Assembly (NCBI GenBank): GCA_002493305.1
Contig: DKYJ01000052.1
Location: forward strand, 9,477 to 63,226
Direction: 5' to 3'
DNA length: 53,750 bases
Source of the DNA: Clostridiales bacterium UBA7103
Lineage (GTDB): Bacteria > Bacillota > Clostridia > Oscillospirales > Oscillospiraceae
Position 1 is the first letter of the stretch; each line of letters opens with the position of its first letter. Shown here piece after piece: positions 16,158 through 24,757 of the stretch. The position numbers and the translations under genes were made by a program. Below the pieces are notes generated by a model. It was given only the letters and a program-made list of their open reading frames with translations, was not told where the DNA came from and searched no databases.

Positions 16158-17417
16158 TTATTCTTTTTCGGGCAAAGTCTTTACCAGCACGCTTTCGACG
16201 CGCCTTGCGTCCATTGCCAGCACGCTTATCTCGAAGCCTTCATAGCGGAAGCTGTCCCCGACCTTGGGGAAGGCGCCGAAGCTCTCCACCGTCCAGCCGC
16301 CAAGAGTGTCGCTGTCGGCGTCAAAGCTGTCCTCGTCAATGCCCATCAGCTCCAAAAAGTCGGTTATGGGCATATCTCCGTCCAGCTCGTATTCTCCGTC
16401 GGCGCGGCGGACTATCTCATGCTCAACGGTGTCCGTCTCGTCCCAGATCTCACCAACTATCTGCTCCAGCACATCCTCCATGGTCAGCAGGCCCAGCGTC
16501 CCGCCGTATTCGTCGGACACTATGGCGAGATGCTGCCGCTCACGGCGGAGCTGATTCAAAACGGCGGGCAGCTTCATGGTTTTGTAGACATAGCAGGGGG
16601 GCATCAGCAGCGAGCGGATATTCACCGGCTCCCCGTCGGTCAGCGCCTTGAGGAAGCGGTTAAGATACAAAACGCCGATGATATTGTCAATGCTGTCCTC
16701 ATACACGGGCAGGCGCGAATAGGGGGCGTTCTCAATAAGGGTGAGGATATCCTCCCAATCGTCGTCAATGTCGATGGCGGCCACGTCCACGCGGGCGGTC
16801 ATGGCCTCGTAGGCGGGGATCTCGGAAAAGTCAATGGCGGCCTGCACAAGCTCGGACTGATCCTCGTCCAGCACGGCCTCATCCTCGGCCGTCTCAATGA
16901 TGGATTGCAGCTCCTCCACGGCCTCGTCGCTGTCGGGGTCGTCCTCCGGCTTCATGCCGCGGGTCAAAAGGTCGATAGCCTTGACGACCAGCCAGACAAT
17001 AGGCTTGAGGACTATCATCAGCGCGCGCACGGGATAGGCAAAGCTCTCCGCAGTGCGGTTGGCGTTTTTCTTGGTCGTTATTTTGGGAATTGTCTCCCCA
17101 AAGATAATGACAAGCAGCGTGATTATCACCGTGGCCGCCCAAGTATATTCGTCGCCTCCGGTAATGAGGAGCACCGCGACAGAGCCCAGAGAAGAGGCCG
17201 CGATATTCACAAGGTTGTTGCCGATGAGTATAGCGCCCAGCGCGTCGTCATAGCGCTCGGTTATCCTCAGCGCAGCGCCCGCCCGCTTCGAGCCGCCGTC
17301 CCGCGCTCTTTCCAGCCGCAGCGCGTTGCAGGAGGAATAGGCCATCTCAGAGGAAGAAAAGAAAGCCGACAGGCATATGCACAGCACTATGCCCACCAAA
17401 ACAAGATATAAGCTCAT
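16158..17417 (-). CDS. CNNM/CorC-type membrane protein (DUF21-CBS-CorC_HlyC), copy 2
   Basis: 419-residue protein of the 'hemolysin family' now associated with Mg2+ transport (CNNM/CorC/MpfA). The N-terminal DUF21 membrane domain (about 1-185) has four helices and SSEMAYSS and TIPKITTKKNA motifs. A CBS pair (about 205-330) contains ARVDVAAIDIDDDWEDIL and YSRLPVYEDSIDNIIGVLYL. The C-terminal CorC_HlyC domain (about 340-415) contains TLGGWTVESFGAFPKVGDSF. Its start overlaps the stop of the paralogue upstream (ATGA), so the two are co-translated and may form a heterodimer. Confidence 0.9.
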   Translation of the reverse strand: MSLYLVLVGIVLCICLSAFFSSSEMAYSSCNALRLERARDGGSKRAGAALRITERYDDALGAILIGNNLVNIAASSLGSVAVLLITGGDEYTWAATVIITLLVIIFGETIPKITTKKNANRTAESFAYPVRALMIVLKPIVWLVVKAIDLLTRGMKPEDDPDSDEAVEELQSIIETAEDEAVLDEDQSELVQAAIDFSEIPAYEAMTARVDVAAIDIDDDWEDILTLIENAPYSRLPVYEDSIDNIIGVLYLNRFLKALTDGEPVNIRSLLMPPCYVYKTMKLPAVLNQLRRERQHLAIVSDEYGGTLGLLTMEDVLEQIVGEIWDETDTVEHEIVRRADGEYELDGDMPITDFLELMGIDEDSFDADSDTLGGWTVESFGAFPKVGDSFRYEGFEISVLAMDARRVESVLVKTLPEKE

Positions 17418-18694
17418 GCCTGCTCGCCCCCTTCCTCACTCTCGGGGAGCAGACGCACACGCAGCTTGAGGATGCGGTTGTGCTCCATTTCCTCCACCAC
17501 CAGCTCAAGCCGGTGGTAGCGAAAGCTGTCGCCCACGGAGGGGATGGCGGTGAACTGCTCATAGGCCCACTCGCCCATGAGAGTGTTCACAAGCTCCTCG
17601 TTGCTCTCGGGGTCTTCATAACCCAAATGCTCCAAAACGTCGCTTACGGATATATCCGCGTCGGCGATGCAGCCGTCCTCGGTGTCGGTTATGGTCTCCT
17701 CGACCACATCGTCCTCGTCCCAGATCTCGCCCACAAGCTGCTCCAGAATATCCTCGACTGTGACGATACCCAGCGTGCCGCCGTAGTTATCGGTGACAAC
17801 GGCCATGTTGAGCCTGCGCTTTGACATGATGGGCAGCAGCTCGTCAATGTTAGCGCTCTGGTGAATAAAGAAAACCTCGTCCAGCAGCGAGCGGATATCC
17901 AGCGCGTTTTTCTGCCGCAGATAGGCTTTTATATAGCGCCGTATCTGCAAAACACCTATGATGTTGTCAATGCTGCCCTCATACACGGGCAGGCGGCTGT
18001 GGTTCTGGGTCTTGATGAAGTCAAGGATCTCCTCAGGGGAGTCGTCAATATCTATCGCCGCCACGTCCACGCGCGGCGTCAGCACGCTCTCCACAGTCAC
18101 ATCTCCGAACTGGAGCGCGGAGGAGATCAGATCGCCCTGCTCCTCGTCGAGAGCGCCCTCCTCGGTCATGTCCTCGATGATGTCGTAAAGCTCATCTTCA
18201 GTGACAGAGATCTGCGCGTCGCCCCTTGTGAGCTTCGCGGCGCTCTGCCCCAAAAAGGTCAGCAGTGAGGACAGCGGCGCGAAGAGCTTCATAAAGAAGC
18301 GTATCGGCGCGGCGCAGCGCTTTGCAAAGCGCTCGCTGTATTTCTTCGCGATACTCTTTGGCAGCATCTCCCCGGCAAAGAAAACCACGATGGTCGTGAT
18401 TATCGTGCTCAGGGACACGGCGCTGAGCCCCCAGCGCTTTGTCACCGCCACGGTGACGATAGACGCGGCGGAAATATGTACGATATTCGTGCAGATAAGC
18501 AGGGTCGTGATAGCACGGTCAAAGTTATCCAGCACGTACAGGGCGCTCTCGGCGCCCGATTCGCCCCTGTCCGCCGCAGCTTTCAGCTTCGCACGGGAAC
18601 TGGAGGCAAACGCCGTCTCCGCCACGGCGAAAAACGCGGCGCAGAACAGCAAAGCGATTGCAATCAACCATGGCAATCGACTGCCATCATCCAT
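17414..18694 (-). CDS. CNNM/CorC-type membrane protein (DUF21-CBS-CorC_HlyC), copy 1
   Basis: 426-residue paralogue of the next gene with the same three-part layout. It has a membrane DUF21 domain (AETAFASSSRAKLKAAADRG, MLPKSIAKKYSERFAK), CBS domains (TPRVDVAAIDIDDSPEEILD, HSRLPVYEGSIDNIIGVLQI) and a CorC_HlyC domain (LMGEWAYEQFTAIPSVGDSF). Family members bind ATP-Mg in the CBS pair and regulate or perform Mg2+ efflux. GGAG precedes the ATG. Tandem duplication with retention of both copies suggests a two-subunit assembly. Confidence 0.9.
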   Translation of the reverse strand: MDDGSRLPWLIAIALLFCAAFFAVAETAFASSSRAKLKAAADRGESGAESALYVLDNFDRAITTLLICTNIVHISAASIVTVAVTKRWGLSAVSLSTIITTIVVFFAGEMLPKSIAKKYSERFAKRCAAPIRFFMKLFAPLSSLLTFLGQSAAKLTRGDAQISVTEDELYDIIEDMTEEGALDEEQGDLISSALQFGDVTVESVLTPRVDVAAIDIDDSPEEILDFIKTQNHSRLPVYEGSIDNIIGVLQIRRYIKAYLRQKNALDIRSLLDEVFFIHQSANIDELLPIMSKRRLNMAVVTDNYGGTLGIVTVEDILEQLVGEIWDEDDVVEETITDTEDGCIADADISVSDVLEHLGYEDPESNEELVNTLMGEWAYEQFTAIPSVGDSFRYHRLELVVEEMEHNRILKLRVRLLPESEEGGEQA

Positions 18695-18750
18695 TTAGGA
18701 TCAACAACTCCTTTTTTGAGTAAATGCTGAATAAGTCGTCTGCGGCGCTG

Positions 18751-18865
18751 CGTCAGACGAAAGCAACTCCATTCCGTTTCCCGCTGAGAACGGAAAACTG
18801 CATATCCATTGCTTCCGTCTTCCTTTCAAAATTAAACCCGCTGACGCTGGGCTTCAATTTTGATT
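18751..18865 (-). repeat. Structured intergenic repeat, copy 3 (inverted)
   Basis: Read on the minus strand: a stem of CAAAATTgaaGCCC with the partner GGGtTTaATTTTG (18862-18827), then GAAAGG, GGATATGCAGTTTTCCG and a tail ending in TCTGACG. This is the same order of blocks as at 1508-1621 and 33681-33884. It lies upstream of the CNNM gene. The rest of this 450-base gap (18866-19130) holds only a short repeated segment (18956-18980) and AT-rich sequence; I see no gene in it. Confidence 0.58.
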
Positions 18866-18955
18866 TAGGTGCGCTCTGATTTTGTCAGTCTTTCTTGCCA
18901 TACACAAAGTATTGTCTTCAAAAGACTGCCTTCATCCGAACGCAAATTCTCTCGC

Positions 18956-18980
18956 AAATCGCTCTTGCCGATTTGTTCAT
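18956..18980 (-). repeat. 25-base repeat shared with 26517-26541
   Basis: This segment matches 26517-26541 in 22 of 25 positions. Read on the minus strand both begin ATGAA and would encode MNKSARAIC and MNKLARAIC. In both places it lies upstream of a minus-strand operon. It could be a remnant of a dispersed repeat or a tiny leader reading frame. Confidence 0.5.
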
Positions 18981-19148
18981 CATTTACTTTTATATAAAAT
19001 CGACAGATATTATATCATAGCGGCTCGGCGTAGTCAATCAGAGAAAGAGGCGATGCAGGAGACCGTTTGCAAACTCCAGCAAAAAGCCTTGCACCCCGAC
19101 GCGGCCTGTGTTATTATAAGCTTCCATTTTTAGCACAGGAGGCAGAGC

Positions 19149-19766
19149 ATGAGAGAGGTTGACCCGCAAAAGACAAAACGGGCGGCGGCTTTTGAGCTGT
19201 GGATGAAAGCACCCATGCCCATGATAACGCTTATAAAGACCCTTGATGTGACCAAAGCCCGGCGGTTTTCAAAGCGCCATGGCTGCAAGTTCAATATGTT
19301 GCTGTGCTGGTGCATTGGCAGGGCGGCCGTACGGACAGAGAATTTTTATCTGCTGCCGGTGGGCGATAAACTCATGGAGTTTGAGCGCCTGGGGATAAAC
19401 ACCGTCATTGCGCTCAGAGACGGCGGGATAAACACCTGCGATGTGCCGTTTTGCGAGGATCTGGCGGAATTTGAGAGGAGCTATCTGCGCCTGACGGAGC
19501 AGGTGCGGCAGAGCGGACAGGCATATGAGCTTGATAATCGGTATATGGTCATCGGCACATCTGCTCTCGCGCGGCATGAGATAGATGGGGCGATGAACAT
19601 CTACGCAGGGGTATACAATAACCCGTTTTTGATTTGGGGCAGATACAGAAAGGGGCTTTTCAGGACAAGCCTGCCAATATCGTTCCAATTTCATCATACC
19701 CAGATGGACGGCGAGGAAGCGGCGGAGTTTTTAGACCGCCTGCAAGAGGAACTCAGCGGACTATAA
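19149..19766 (+). CDS. Chloramphenicol acetyltransferase-like enzyme (CatA superfamily)
   Basis: 205-residue acyl-CoA-dependent O-acetyltransferase of the CAT fold, normally a trimer in the cytoplasm. The catalytic HHxxxDG motif is intact: FQFHHTQMDGEEAAEF near residue 180-195. The N-terminal half shows KTLDVTKARRFSKRHGCKFN and MLLCWCIGRAAV, like CAT helix 2. Length is slightly below classical CatA (about 215), and the N-terminus differs from plasmid-borne resistance enzymes. This may therefore be a chromosomal enzyme with another acceptor; resistance is not proven. AGGAGG at 19138-19143 supports the start. Single gene with its own terminator. Confidence 0.82.
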   Translation: MREVDPQKTKRAAAFELWMKAPMPMITLIKTLDVTKARRFSKRHGCKFNMLLCWCIGRAAVRTENFYLLPVGDKLMEFERLGINTVIALRDGGINTCDVPFCEDLAEFERSYLRLTEQVRQSGQAYELDNRYMVIGTSALARHEIDGAMNIYAGVYNNPFLIWGRYRKGLFRTSLPISFQFHHTQMDGEEAAEFLDRLQEELSGL

Positions 19767-19796
19767 AAAAGCACAGGCAAACGCCTGTGCTTTTTC
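19765..19796. terminator. Bidirectional terminator, cat-like gene and hydrogenase operon
   Basis: AAAAAA then stem GCACAGGC (19771-19778) with GCCTGTGC (19783-19790) and TTTTT. It serves the cat-like gene on the plus strand and the end of the long minus-strand hydrogenase operon. Confidence 0.9.
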
Positions 19797-19807
19797 GTTT
19801 AAGTCTG

Positions 19808-20425
19808 TCAAAGCGTTATGCACTTTTTGGGGCAGGCGTCGGCACAGGTGCCGCAGCCGACGCATTTTTCGGCGTCCAGAACCCATGTTTTGTTGGCTCT
19901 GTCCACCTCGATAGCGCCCACAGGGCACTTTTTGGCGCAGAGTGTGCAATAAACGCATTTTTCAGGGTCAGAGTGGGGCTTGCCGTCCTCCACGGGGGCG
20001 GAACACTGAGCGGCGGGCGCAGCCGCAGGAGCAGCGGCGGGAGCGGCCTTGCGCACGGGCGGCTTCTTGATGAAAGTCCCGCTTACGAGCAGATCCTCTT
20101 CTTTCGTTGCAACCATGTGGTAGTCGCCCGTAAACTCAATGGCATGGGTGGAGCAGAAGTCCGCGCAGGTGGCGCAGAAGGTGCAGGAGCCGAGGTTGAA
20201 GGTCATGGTGATCTTATCGCCCTCGTCTGTTTTCTCGATCTTGCGGGTGATGGCGTTGCCGGAGCAGACCCTCTCGCACATGCCGCAGTTGATGCACTTG
20301 TCGGAGTGATAGACGATGCGCCCGCGATAACGGGGGGCGGCCTCCTTGGGCACTACGGGGTACATATCGCAGCTGGATTTGCTGAAGAGCTTGGAGAGCG
20401 CTTCTTTTACATACGGGAAATCCAT
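19808..20425 (-). CDS. NuoI/MbhN-like ferredoxin subunit with four predicted [4Fe-4S] motifs
   Basis: 205-residue polyferredoxin that should relay electrons from reduced ferredoxin to the small hydrogenase subunit on the cytoplasmic face. The first pair of motifs, CINCGMCERVC and CTFCATCADFC (about residues 38-90), corresponds to NuoI/MbhN. After an Ala/Pro linker (about 123-140), a second pair, CVYCTLCAKKC and CVGCGTCADAC (about 157-200), has been added. This is longer than the usual one-pair subunit. The N-terminus MDFPYVKEALSKLFSKSS is the NuoI-like membrane-anchoring amphipathic helix. TAATG overlap with the preceding gene; last gene of the operon. Confidence 0.9.
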   Translation of the reverse strand: MDFPYVKEALSKLFSKSSCDMYPVVPKEAAPRYRGRIVYHSDKCINCGMCERVCSGNAITRKIEKTDEGDKITMTFNLGSCTFCATCADFCSTHAIEFTGDYHMVATKEEDLLVSGTFIKKPPVRKAAPAAAPAAAPAAQCSAPVEDGKPHSDPEKCVYCTLCAKKCPVGAIEVDRANKTWVLDAEKCVGCGTCADACPKKCITL

Positions 20426-20865
20426 TATTTCTGCCCCCTTTTCTCTTTGAGTATCTGCGTGGCGAGAGCAAGCCCGTCGATAACAGCCTCGGGCTTCGGC
20501 GCGCAGCCGGCCACGTCAACATCAACATGGACATACTTGCTCAGGGGCCCCGCGATAGAGTAGCTGCCGCGGAACACATTGCCCGACTGCGGGCAGGAGC
20601 CCATTGTGACTATGCAGCGCGGTTCGGGAACCTGCTCGATGGTGCGCAGGACGCGGGGAAGGGACTGGACGGTGACAGGCCCGGTGACGACCACGATATC
20701 CGCGTGGCGGGGGCTGCCCGCCAGCTTGAAGCCCAGACGCTCCGCGTCGTAGCGGGGGGTCAGCACGGAGACAAGCTCAATATCGCAGCCGTTGCAGGAG
20801 CCGGCGTTAATATGGAACAGCCACGGGGACTTTCCGGTGCTTTCAGCAATTAGCTTTTTAAACAT
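20425..20865 (-). CDS. [NiFe]-hydrogenase small subunit, NuoB/MbhJ/EchC-like
   Basis: 146-residue subunit carrying the proximal [4Fe-4S] cluster next to the Ni-Fe site. Cluster ligands are seen in GSCNGCDIEL (two Cys), MGSCPQSGNVF and AGCAPKPEA, the four-Cys pattern of group 4 hydrogenases and complex I subunit B. TAAGGAGG precedes the ATG. It sits between the NuoH-like and ferredoxin genes, as mbhJ does in the Mbh operon (M-J-N order). Confidence 0.94.
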   Translation of the reverse strand: MFKKLIAESTGKSPWLFHINAGSCNGCDIELVSVLTPRYDAERLGFKLAGSPRHADIVVVTGPVTVQSLPRVLRTIEQVPEPRCIVTMGSCPQSGNVFRGSYSIAGPLSKYVHVDVDVAGCAPKPEAVIDGLALATQILKEKRGQK

Positions 20866-20877
20866 TTCAACGCCTCC

Positions 20878-21903
20878 TTACAGCCCGTACCAAGCCATCA
20901 CAAGGCTCACCAGCGCGAGCCCGGAGACCACGGTCCAGTAGAATTTAAATACCTGCTCGATTTTGAGCCTCGCTGTGACGGCGTGGAGCAGAGAGATGCT
21001 CACGGCGGTTATCGCCACGCATATGGCGAACAGCACCAGCACGCTCAGCAGCAGGCTCAGCGCGCCCACGGCGGCGGGGGCAAGCCCCGTCAGAGCCAGA
21101 AGGCTTTCGATGCCGGAGCCGACGGAACCGAGAAACAGCGCGGTGAAGAGGCTGGTAAGGGTGAGCATCTTCACCGCGTGGCTGAGCTTGAACACGCCCA
21201 GCGGCGCGCCGCTGTACTCGGCCAGCAGACCCTCGCAGATCTCCGTCTCCGCCTCGGCGGCGTCAAAGGGGTGGTTGCCCGTCTCACCGGGGATGACCAT
21301 CAGCAGGGCGACTGCTGCGGGGATCATGCTCAGCTTTGTTATGAGCGCCCCGTTTGCCGCCTGATAGGCCACTATATCGCTCAGAGAGAAGCACAGCCCT
21401 GTGCCCATGGCACTGCCCACGGTTTTTGCCACCGCCAGCAGCACCAGCACCAACGGCAGCTCGCAGGAGATGATAGTCACCATCTCGCGCGAGAGGCCGA
21501 CGCCGGCATAGGGAGAGCCTGAGGCGGCGCCGCCGAGAATGGTGCTCACGGCGGGAATGAGCAGCAGGTAGAGGATAACGATAACGTCCGCCATGCTTTT
21601 AAAGGCGGAGAAATTGAAGACAGGAATGAGCAGCTGGATAACTACCAGCGCGGCCAGCCCCAGAAGCGGCGCGCCCAGAAAGACAGTCTTGTTGGCGACG
21701 GCGGGGATAATAGTCTCCTTGCCGCAGAGCTTGAAGAAGTCATAAAAGGGCTGGAGAATGGGCGGGCCCACGCGCTTTTGCATTTTTGCGACCAGCTTGC
21801 GGTCAATGCCGCACAGCAGCAGGCCGGAGACGCCGCAGAACAGGAAGCCGGGGAAAATAAGTATGTAGCCCAAATATTTCAGTGCTTCTAAAATTGTACT
21901 CAT
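20878..21903 (-). CDS. NuoH/MbhM/EchB-like membrane subunit
   Basis: 341-residue membrane protein with about eight helices. It couples the peripheral hydrogenase arm to the ion-pumping arm. Complex I subunit H signatures are present: GPPILQPFYDFFKLCGKET, then PFDAAEAETEICEGLLAEYS with the conserved acidic residues of the E-channel, followed by GAPLGVFKLSHAVKML. GGAGGTGGG precedes the ATG. Located between the MrpD-like gene and the small-subunit gene. Confidence 0.93.
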   Translation of the reverse strand: MSTILEALKYLGYILIFPGFLFCGVSGLLLCGIDRKLVAKMQKRVGPPILQPFYDFFKLCGKETIIPAVANKTVFLGAPLLGLAALVVIQLLIPVFNFSAFKSMADVIVILYLLLIPAVSTILGGAASGSPYAGVGLSREMVTIISCELPLVLVLLAVAKTVGSAMGTGLCFSLSDIVAYQAANGALITKLSMIPAAVALLMVIPGETGNHPFDAAEAETEICEGLLAEYSGAPLGVFKLSHAVKMLTLTSLFTALFLGSVGSGIESLLALTGLAPAAVGALSLLLSVLVLFAICVAITAVSISLLHAVTARLKIEQVFKFYWTVVSGLALVSLVMAWYGL

Positions 21904-21915
21904 CTGCCCACCTCC

Positions 21916-23841
21916 TTAAAATACTATCAGCATGTAGAGCATTGCCAGAGCCAGAGCAACGACCGCCCACAGCGCGTAATCGTTCACAACGCCGCTGTGC
22001 AGATCGTGCATAAAGCCAAAGTAATGCCGCCAGTTGTGCTTGAAGCCCCAGAACAGATCCTCGCCGCCGACCTGGGAGTATACGCTTTTCTCGCCGCCGA
22101 AGAACAGATCGTGCTTTGCGTCGGGTTCACTGCCGCGGGCAAGGGCATTGACCTTGTCATACTTGCCGGAGACGGCCACAACGGTGAGCGCCAGCAGAGA
22201 GATGCAGAGCAGGAGCAGCCAAGAGATGGGATCCCAGAGGCCGACCTCCACAAAGCTGATGGCTGGAGCTGCCGGGGGATTTGCCATGACGCTCTGGGCG
22301 TAGCCGCTGCCCATAGCGGAGTCGATATACGCGCCGACGGAGAACACGGCCTTTGCCGCAGGCTCGGTGATATAGCTGGTGACAAGATTGGGGAAAAGAC
22401 CCGTGACCACGCAAAGCAGAGCCAGAATGCCCATTGCAAGGCGCATGCCGAAGGGCACTTCCTTCACGTTCTCAAGCTCCGTGGGGAGCTGACCGAAGAA
22501 TACGGACTGGCTCACCTTCACAAAGGAGGCAAGCGTCAGCACGCTTGTTACCAGGGCGATTATCGTCACCAGTAAAAAGCCGATGTTGCCGGTTTCCACG
22601 GCCTTCATGTAGGTGGCCTGATAGATCATCCACTTGGAGGCAAAACCGTTGAAGGGAGGTATGCCGCTTATGGAGAAGGCACCGATAAGAAACAGCGCTG
22701 TGGTATGCGGCATACGCTTTGAAAGGCCGCCCAGCCTGTTGAGATCTGTGATACCTGTCTGGTGCAGCACGGCGCCGGCGGCAAGGAACAGCAGTCCCTT
22801 GAACAGGGTGTGGTTCATAGCGTGATACAGCCCGGCGGAGAAGCCCAGAGCAGTGCACAGACCCACAGCCGTGAGCACGTAGCCTATCTGGGAGATACTG
22901 TGGAAGGCCAGCAAACGCTTGAAGTCATGCTGGACGAGGGCCATGGTCACGCAGACGAACATACTGACTGAGCCGAGAGCCACCAGCAAAAACTGCATTG
23001 TGCCCTTGTCCATGCACTGGAACAGGAAGTAGCATATGCGGATAATGGCGTAGATACCGGATTTGGTGAGAACGCCGGAGATTATCAGAGAGATCGACGC
23101 GGGGGCTGCGCCGTGAGCGTCCGCCGCGATGGGGTGGAAGGGCACTATAAAGGCTTTTGTCGAGAAGCCCACCAGCAGCAGCGCGAAAGCGACCTTGGTG
23201 GAAAAGCCCATGTTGCCGGGGATAATGGAGGCAAGCTGGGCAAGGTTCAGGGTATGGGCCTGAGCATAGAGCAGGATAACACCGGTCAGTATACAGGTGG
23301 AACCGATGCCGCCCACGACCATATACTTAAAAGCAGCCTCTACCGCGCCGAACACCTTGCTTCTGAAAGCCGTGAGCGCCACGGCACCAATGGTCATGAT
23401 CTCAACCATGATGAACATGTTGAACATATCGCCCGTGAGCACAAGACCCAAAACGCCGCCGCAGAGCATGAGCAGCAGAATATAATACTGCTCGATATTG
23501 TCGTCATGCTCCATGTAGCGCAGGCTGTATATGGTCGAGACGAAGAGCGCCACCGTGACCAGCAGGGCGAAGAACAGGCTCAGCGCGTCGACCTCCAGCG
23601 CAATGCCGATGGCATAGCCCCCGGCAACGGCGCGGTTGCCCAGCCAGTAGGAGATTATCTCACCGTTGAGCATGACGGGCTTGATAAGATAGAGCAGCAG
23701 GCCAAGGCTGATGGCTGAGGCGAGCACCGCGATGGTGTTGCGGACGCCCTTCCTCCGGCCGAAGAGGGCAATGCAGAAGGCGCCGAAGAACAGAACCATT
23801 ATCGAAAAGACAGGGAAGTGAAGATACATTGAAGCAGTCAT
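21916..23841 (-). CDS. MrpD/MbhH-like antiporter-type proton/sodium channel subunit with C-terminal extension
   Basis: 641-residue membrane subunit homologous to Mrp antiporter subunit D and complex I subunits L/M/N. The core (about 1-490) has 14 or so helices with MFNMFIMVEIMTIGAVAL (the conserved Glu), STKAFIVPFHPIAADAHGAA (Lys and His of the half-channel) and LLAFHSISQIGYVLTAVGL. The last 130-150 residues form an extra part: a helix near 545-565, a charged loop and a final helix near 620-640. Archaeal MbhH lacks such a tail and works with a separate MbhI, so the extension may take that role (inference). ATGA overlap with the MrpC-like gene. Confidence 0.92.
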   Translation of the reverse strand: MTASMYLHFPVFSIMVLFFGAFCIALFGRRKGVRNTIAVLASAISLGLLLYLIKPVMLNGEIISYWLGNRAVAGGYAIGIALEVDALSLFFALLVTVALFVSTIYSLRYMEHDDNIEQYYILLLMLCGGVLGLVLTGDMFNMFIMVEIMTIGAVALTAFRSKVFGAVEAAFKYMVVGGIGSTCILTGVILLYAQAHTLNLAQLASIIPGNMGFSTKVAFALLLVGFSTKAFIVPFHPIAADAHGAAPASISLIISGVLTKSGIYAIIRICYFLFQCMDKGTMQFLLVALGSVSMFVCVTMALVQHDFKRLLAFHSISQIGYVLTAVGLCTALGFSAGLYHAMNHTLFKGLLFLAAGAVLHQTGITDLNRLGGLSKRMPHTTALFLIGAFSISGIPPFNGFASKWMIYQATYMKAVETGNIGFLLVTIIALVTSVLTLASFVKVSQSVFFGQLPTELENVKEVPFGMRLAMGILALLCVVTGLFPNLVTSYITEPAAKAVFSVGAYIDSAMGSGYAQSVMANPPAAPAISFVEVGLWDPISWLLLLCISLLALTVVAVSGKYDKVNALARGSEPDAKHDLFFGGEKSVYSQVGGEDLFWGFKHNWRHYFGFMHDLHSGVVNDYALWAVVALALAMLYMLIVF

Positions 23842-24188
23842 CCTCTAAGCCTCCTTATCTCTCTGGTATCCAGAGTGCCGTACTGCTCCTCAAGCTTTAT
23901 TACAAGCGCAAGGGTCAGCGCTGTGACGCAGGCGCCGATAACTATACTGGTCAGAGTGAGCGCCTGAGGGATAGGGTCAACAAAGTAGCTCGCGGCGGTA
24001 AGCTCGCCCTGAGTGAATATGGGGGCGGTGCCGCCGGGATTAAAGCCGATAGAGATTATCAGCAGGTTCACGCCGTAATCCATCACGCACATGCCCACAA
24101 CAGTCTTGATAAGATTGTGCTTGAGCACAATGGCGTAAAGCCCAAGCGCGATCAGGAAGAACGAGGCGATATAGTTGAAGCTTGTCAT
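23838..24188 (-). CDS. MrpC/MbhG/NuoK-like membrane subunit
   Basis: 116-residue protein with three membrane helices, as in NuoK and MrpC. The middle segment, LKHNLIKTVVGMCVMDYGVN, carries the family signature. ATG at 24188 is preferred, with GAGG seven bases upstream; a GTG at 24200 overlapping the previous stop (GTGA) is possible. Stop overlaps the next gene by four bases. Confidence 0.88.
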   Translation of the reverse strand: MTSFNYIASFFLIALGLYAIVLKHNLIKTVVGMCVMDYGVNLLIISIGFNPGGTAPIFTQGELTAASYFVDPIPQALTLTSIVIGACVTALTLALVIKLEEQYGTLDTREIRRLRG

Positions 24189-24196
24189 ATCCGCCC

Positions 24197-24757
24197 TCAC
24201 TTTCTGCTGTCAACATCCTGCGGGAACAGGATGCTCAGCACACCGATGGACAGAACGATAGAGCCCGTGATAACATTGAAGGCCACAGCCTCGTCCATCC
24301 AGGCTATGGTACCGGAGCTTATAAGAGCGCCGATATCGCCGTTGAGGTAAAAGAGGTTTTGGCAGAACTGAGCGCCCAGCACAACGCCGGAAAGCGCCAG
24401 CACCACATAGATGATAAGCGCCAGACCCTCAAGGGGACGCATAAGATTCGGAGACAGGGCCCGCTTCGTCTCCTGATAGCCGTGGCCCAGGTAGATCAGC
24501 AGCACCGCCGCAACGGTGAGTATGCCGCCCTGAAAGCCGCCGCCGGGGGAGAGGTGCCCATGGAGAATTATGTAGAAAATATACACAAGGCACAGCGGGA
24601 GGACTTTATCGCAGCCGCAGCGCTGGATAACGCGCTTGATGGTGATGCCGTTTGGATTGCGCTCAACACCCATGACAGCGGCGTCGGCGTCCACAATGCT
24701 GTCTGCGGAAGAGCCAAGCTTGGCCTGGATCCGGGCAGAAAGATCAGTATTTTCCAT
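24197..24757 (-). CDS. MrpB/MbhF-like antiporter subunit
   Basis: 186-residue membrane protein of the MnhB/MrpB type. After a soluble N-terminus of about 45 residues come four helices including the diagnostic ILHGHLSPGGGFQGGILTVA. The ATG at 24757 follows GGAGGAGG and overlaps the preceding gene by 14 bases. It is part of the sodium/proton module that gives Mbh-type hydrogenases their ion pumping. Confidence 0.9.
   Translation of the reverse strand: MENTDLSARIQAKLGSSADSIVDADAAVMGVERNPNGITIKRVIQRCGCDKVLPLCLVYIFYIILHGHLSPGGGFQGGILTVAAVLLIYLGHGYQETKRALSPNLMRPLEGLALIIYVVLALSGVVLGAQFCQNLFYLNGDIGALISSGTIAWMDEAVAFNVITGSIVLSIGVLSILFPQDVDSRK

Noticed and set aside
16419..17411. Plus-strand frame over a CNNM/CorC gene
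   Set aside because: Shadow of the DUF21-CBS-CorC protein; no start signal.
19149..19766. Calling the acetyltransferase a chloramphenicol resistance gene
   Set aside because: The catalytic motif fits the CAT fold, but many chromosomal homologues do not confer resistance; there is no mobile-element context here.
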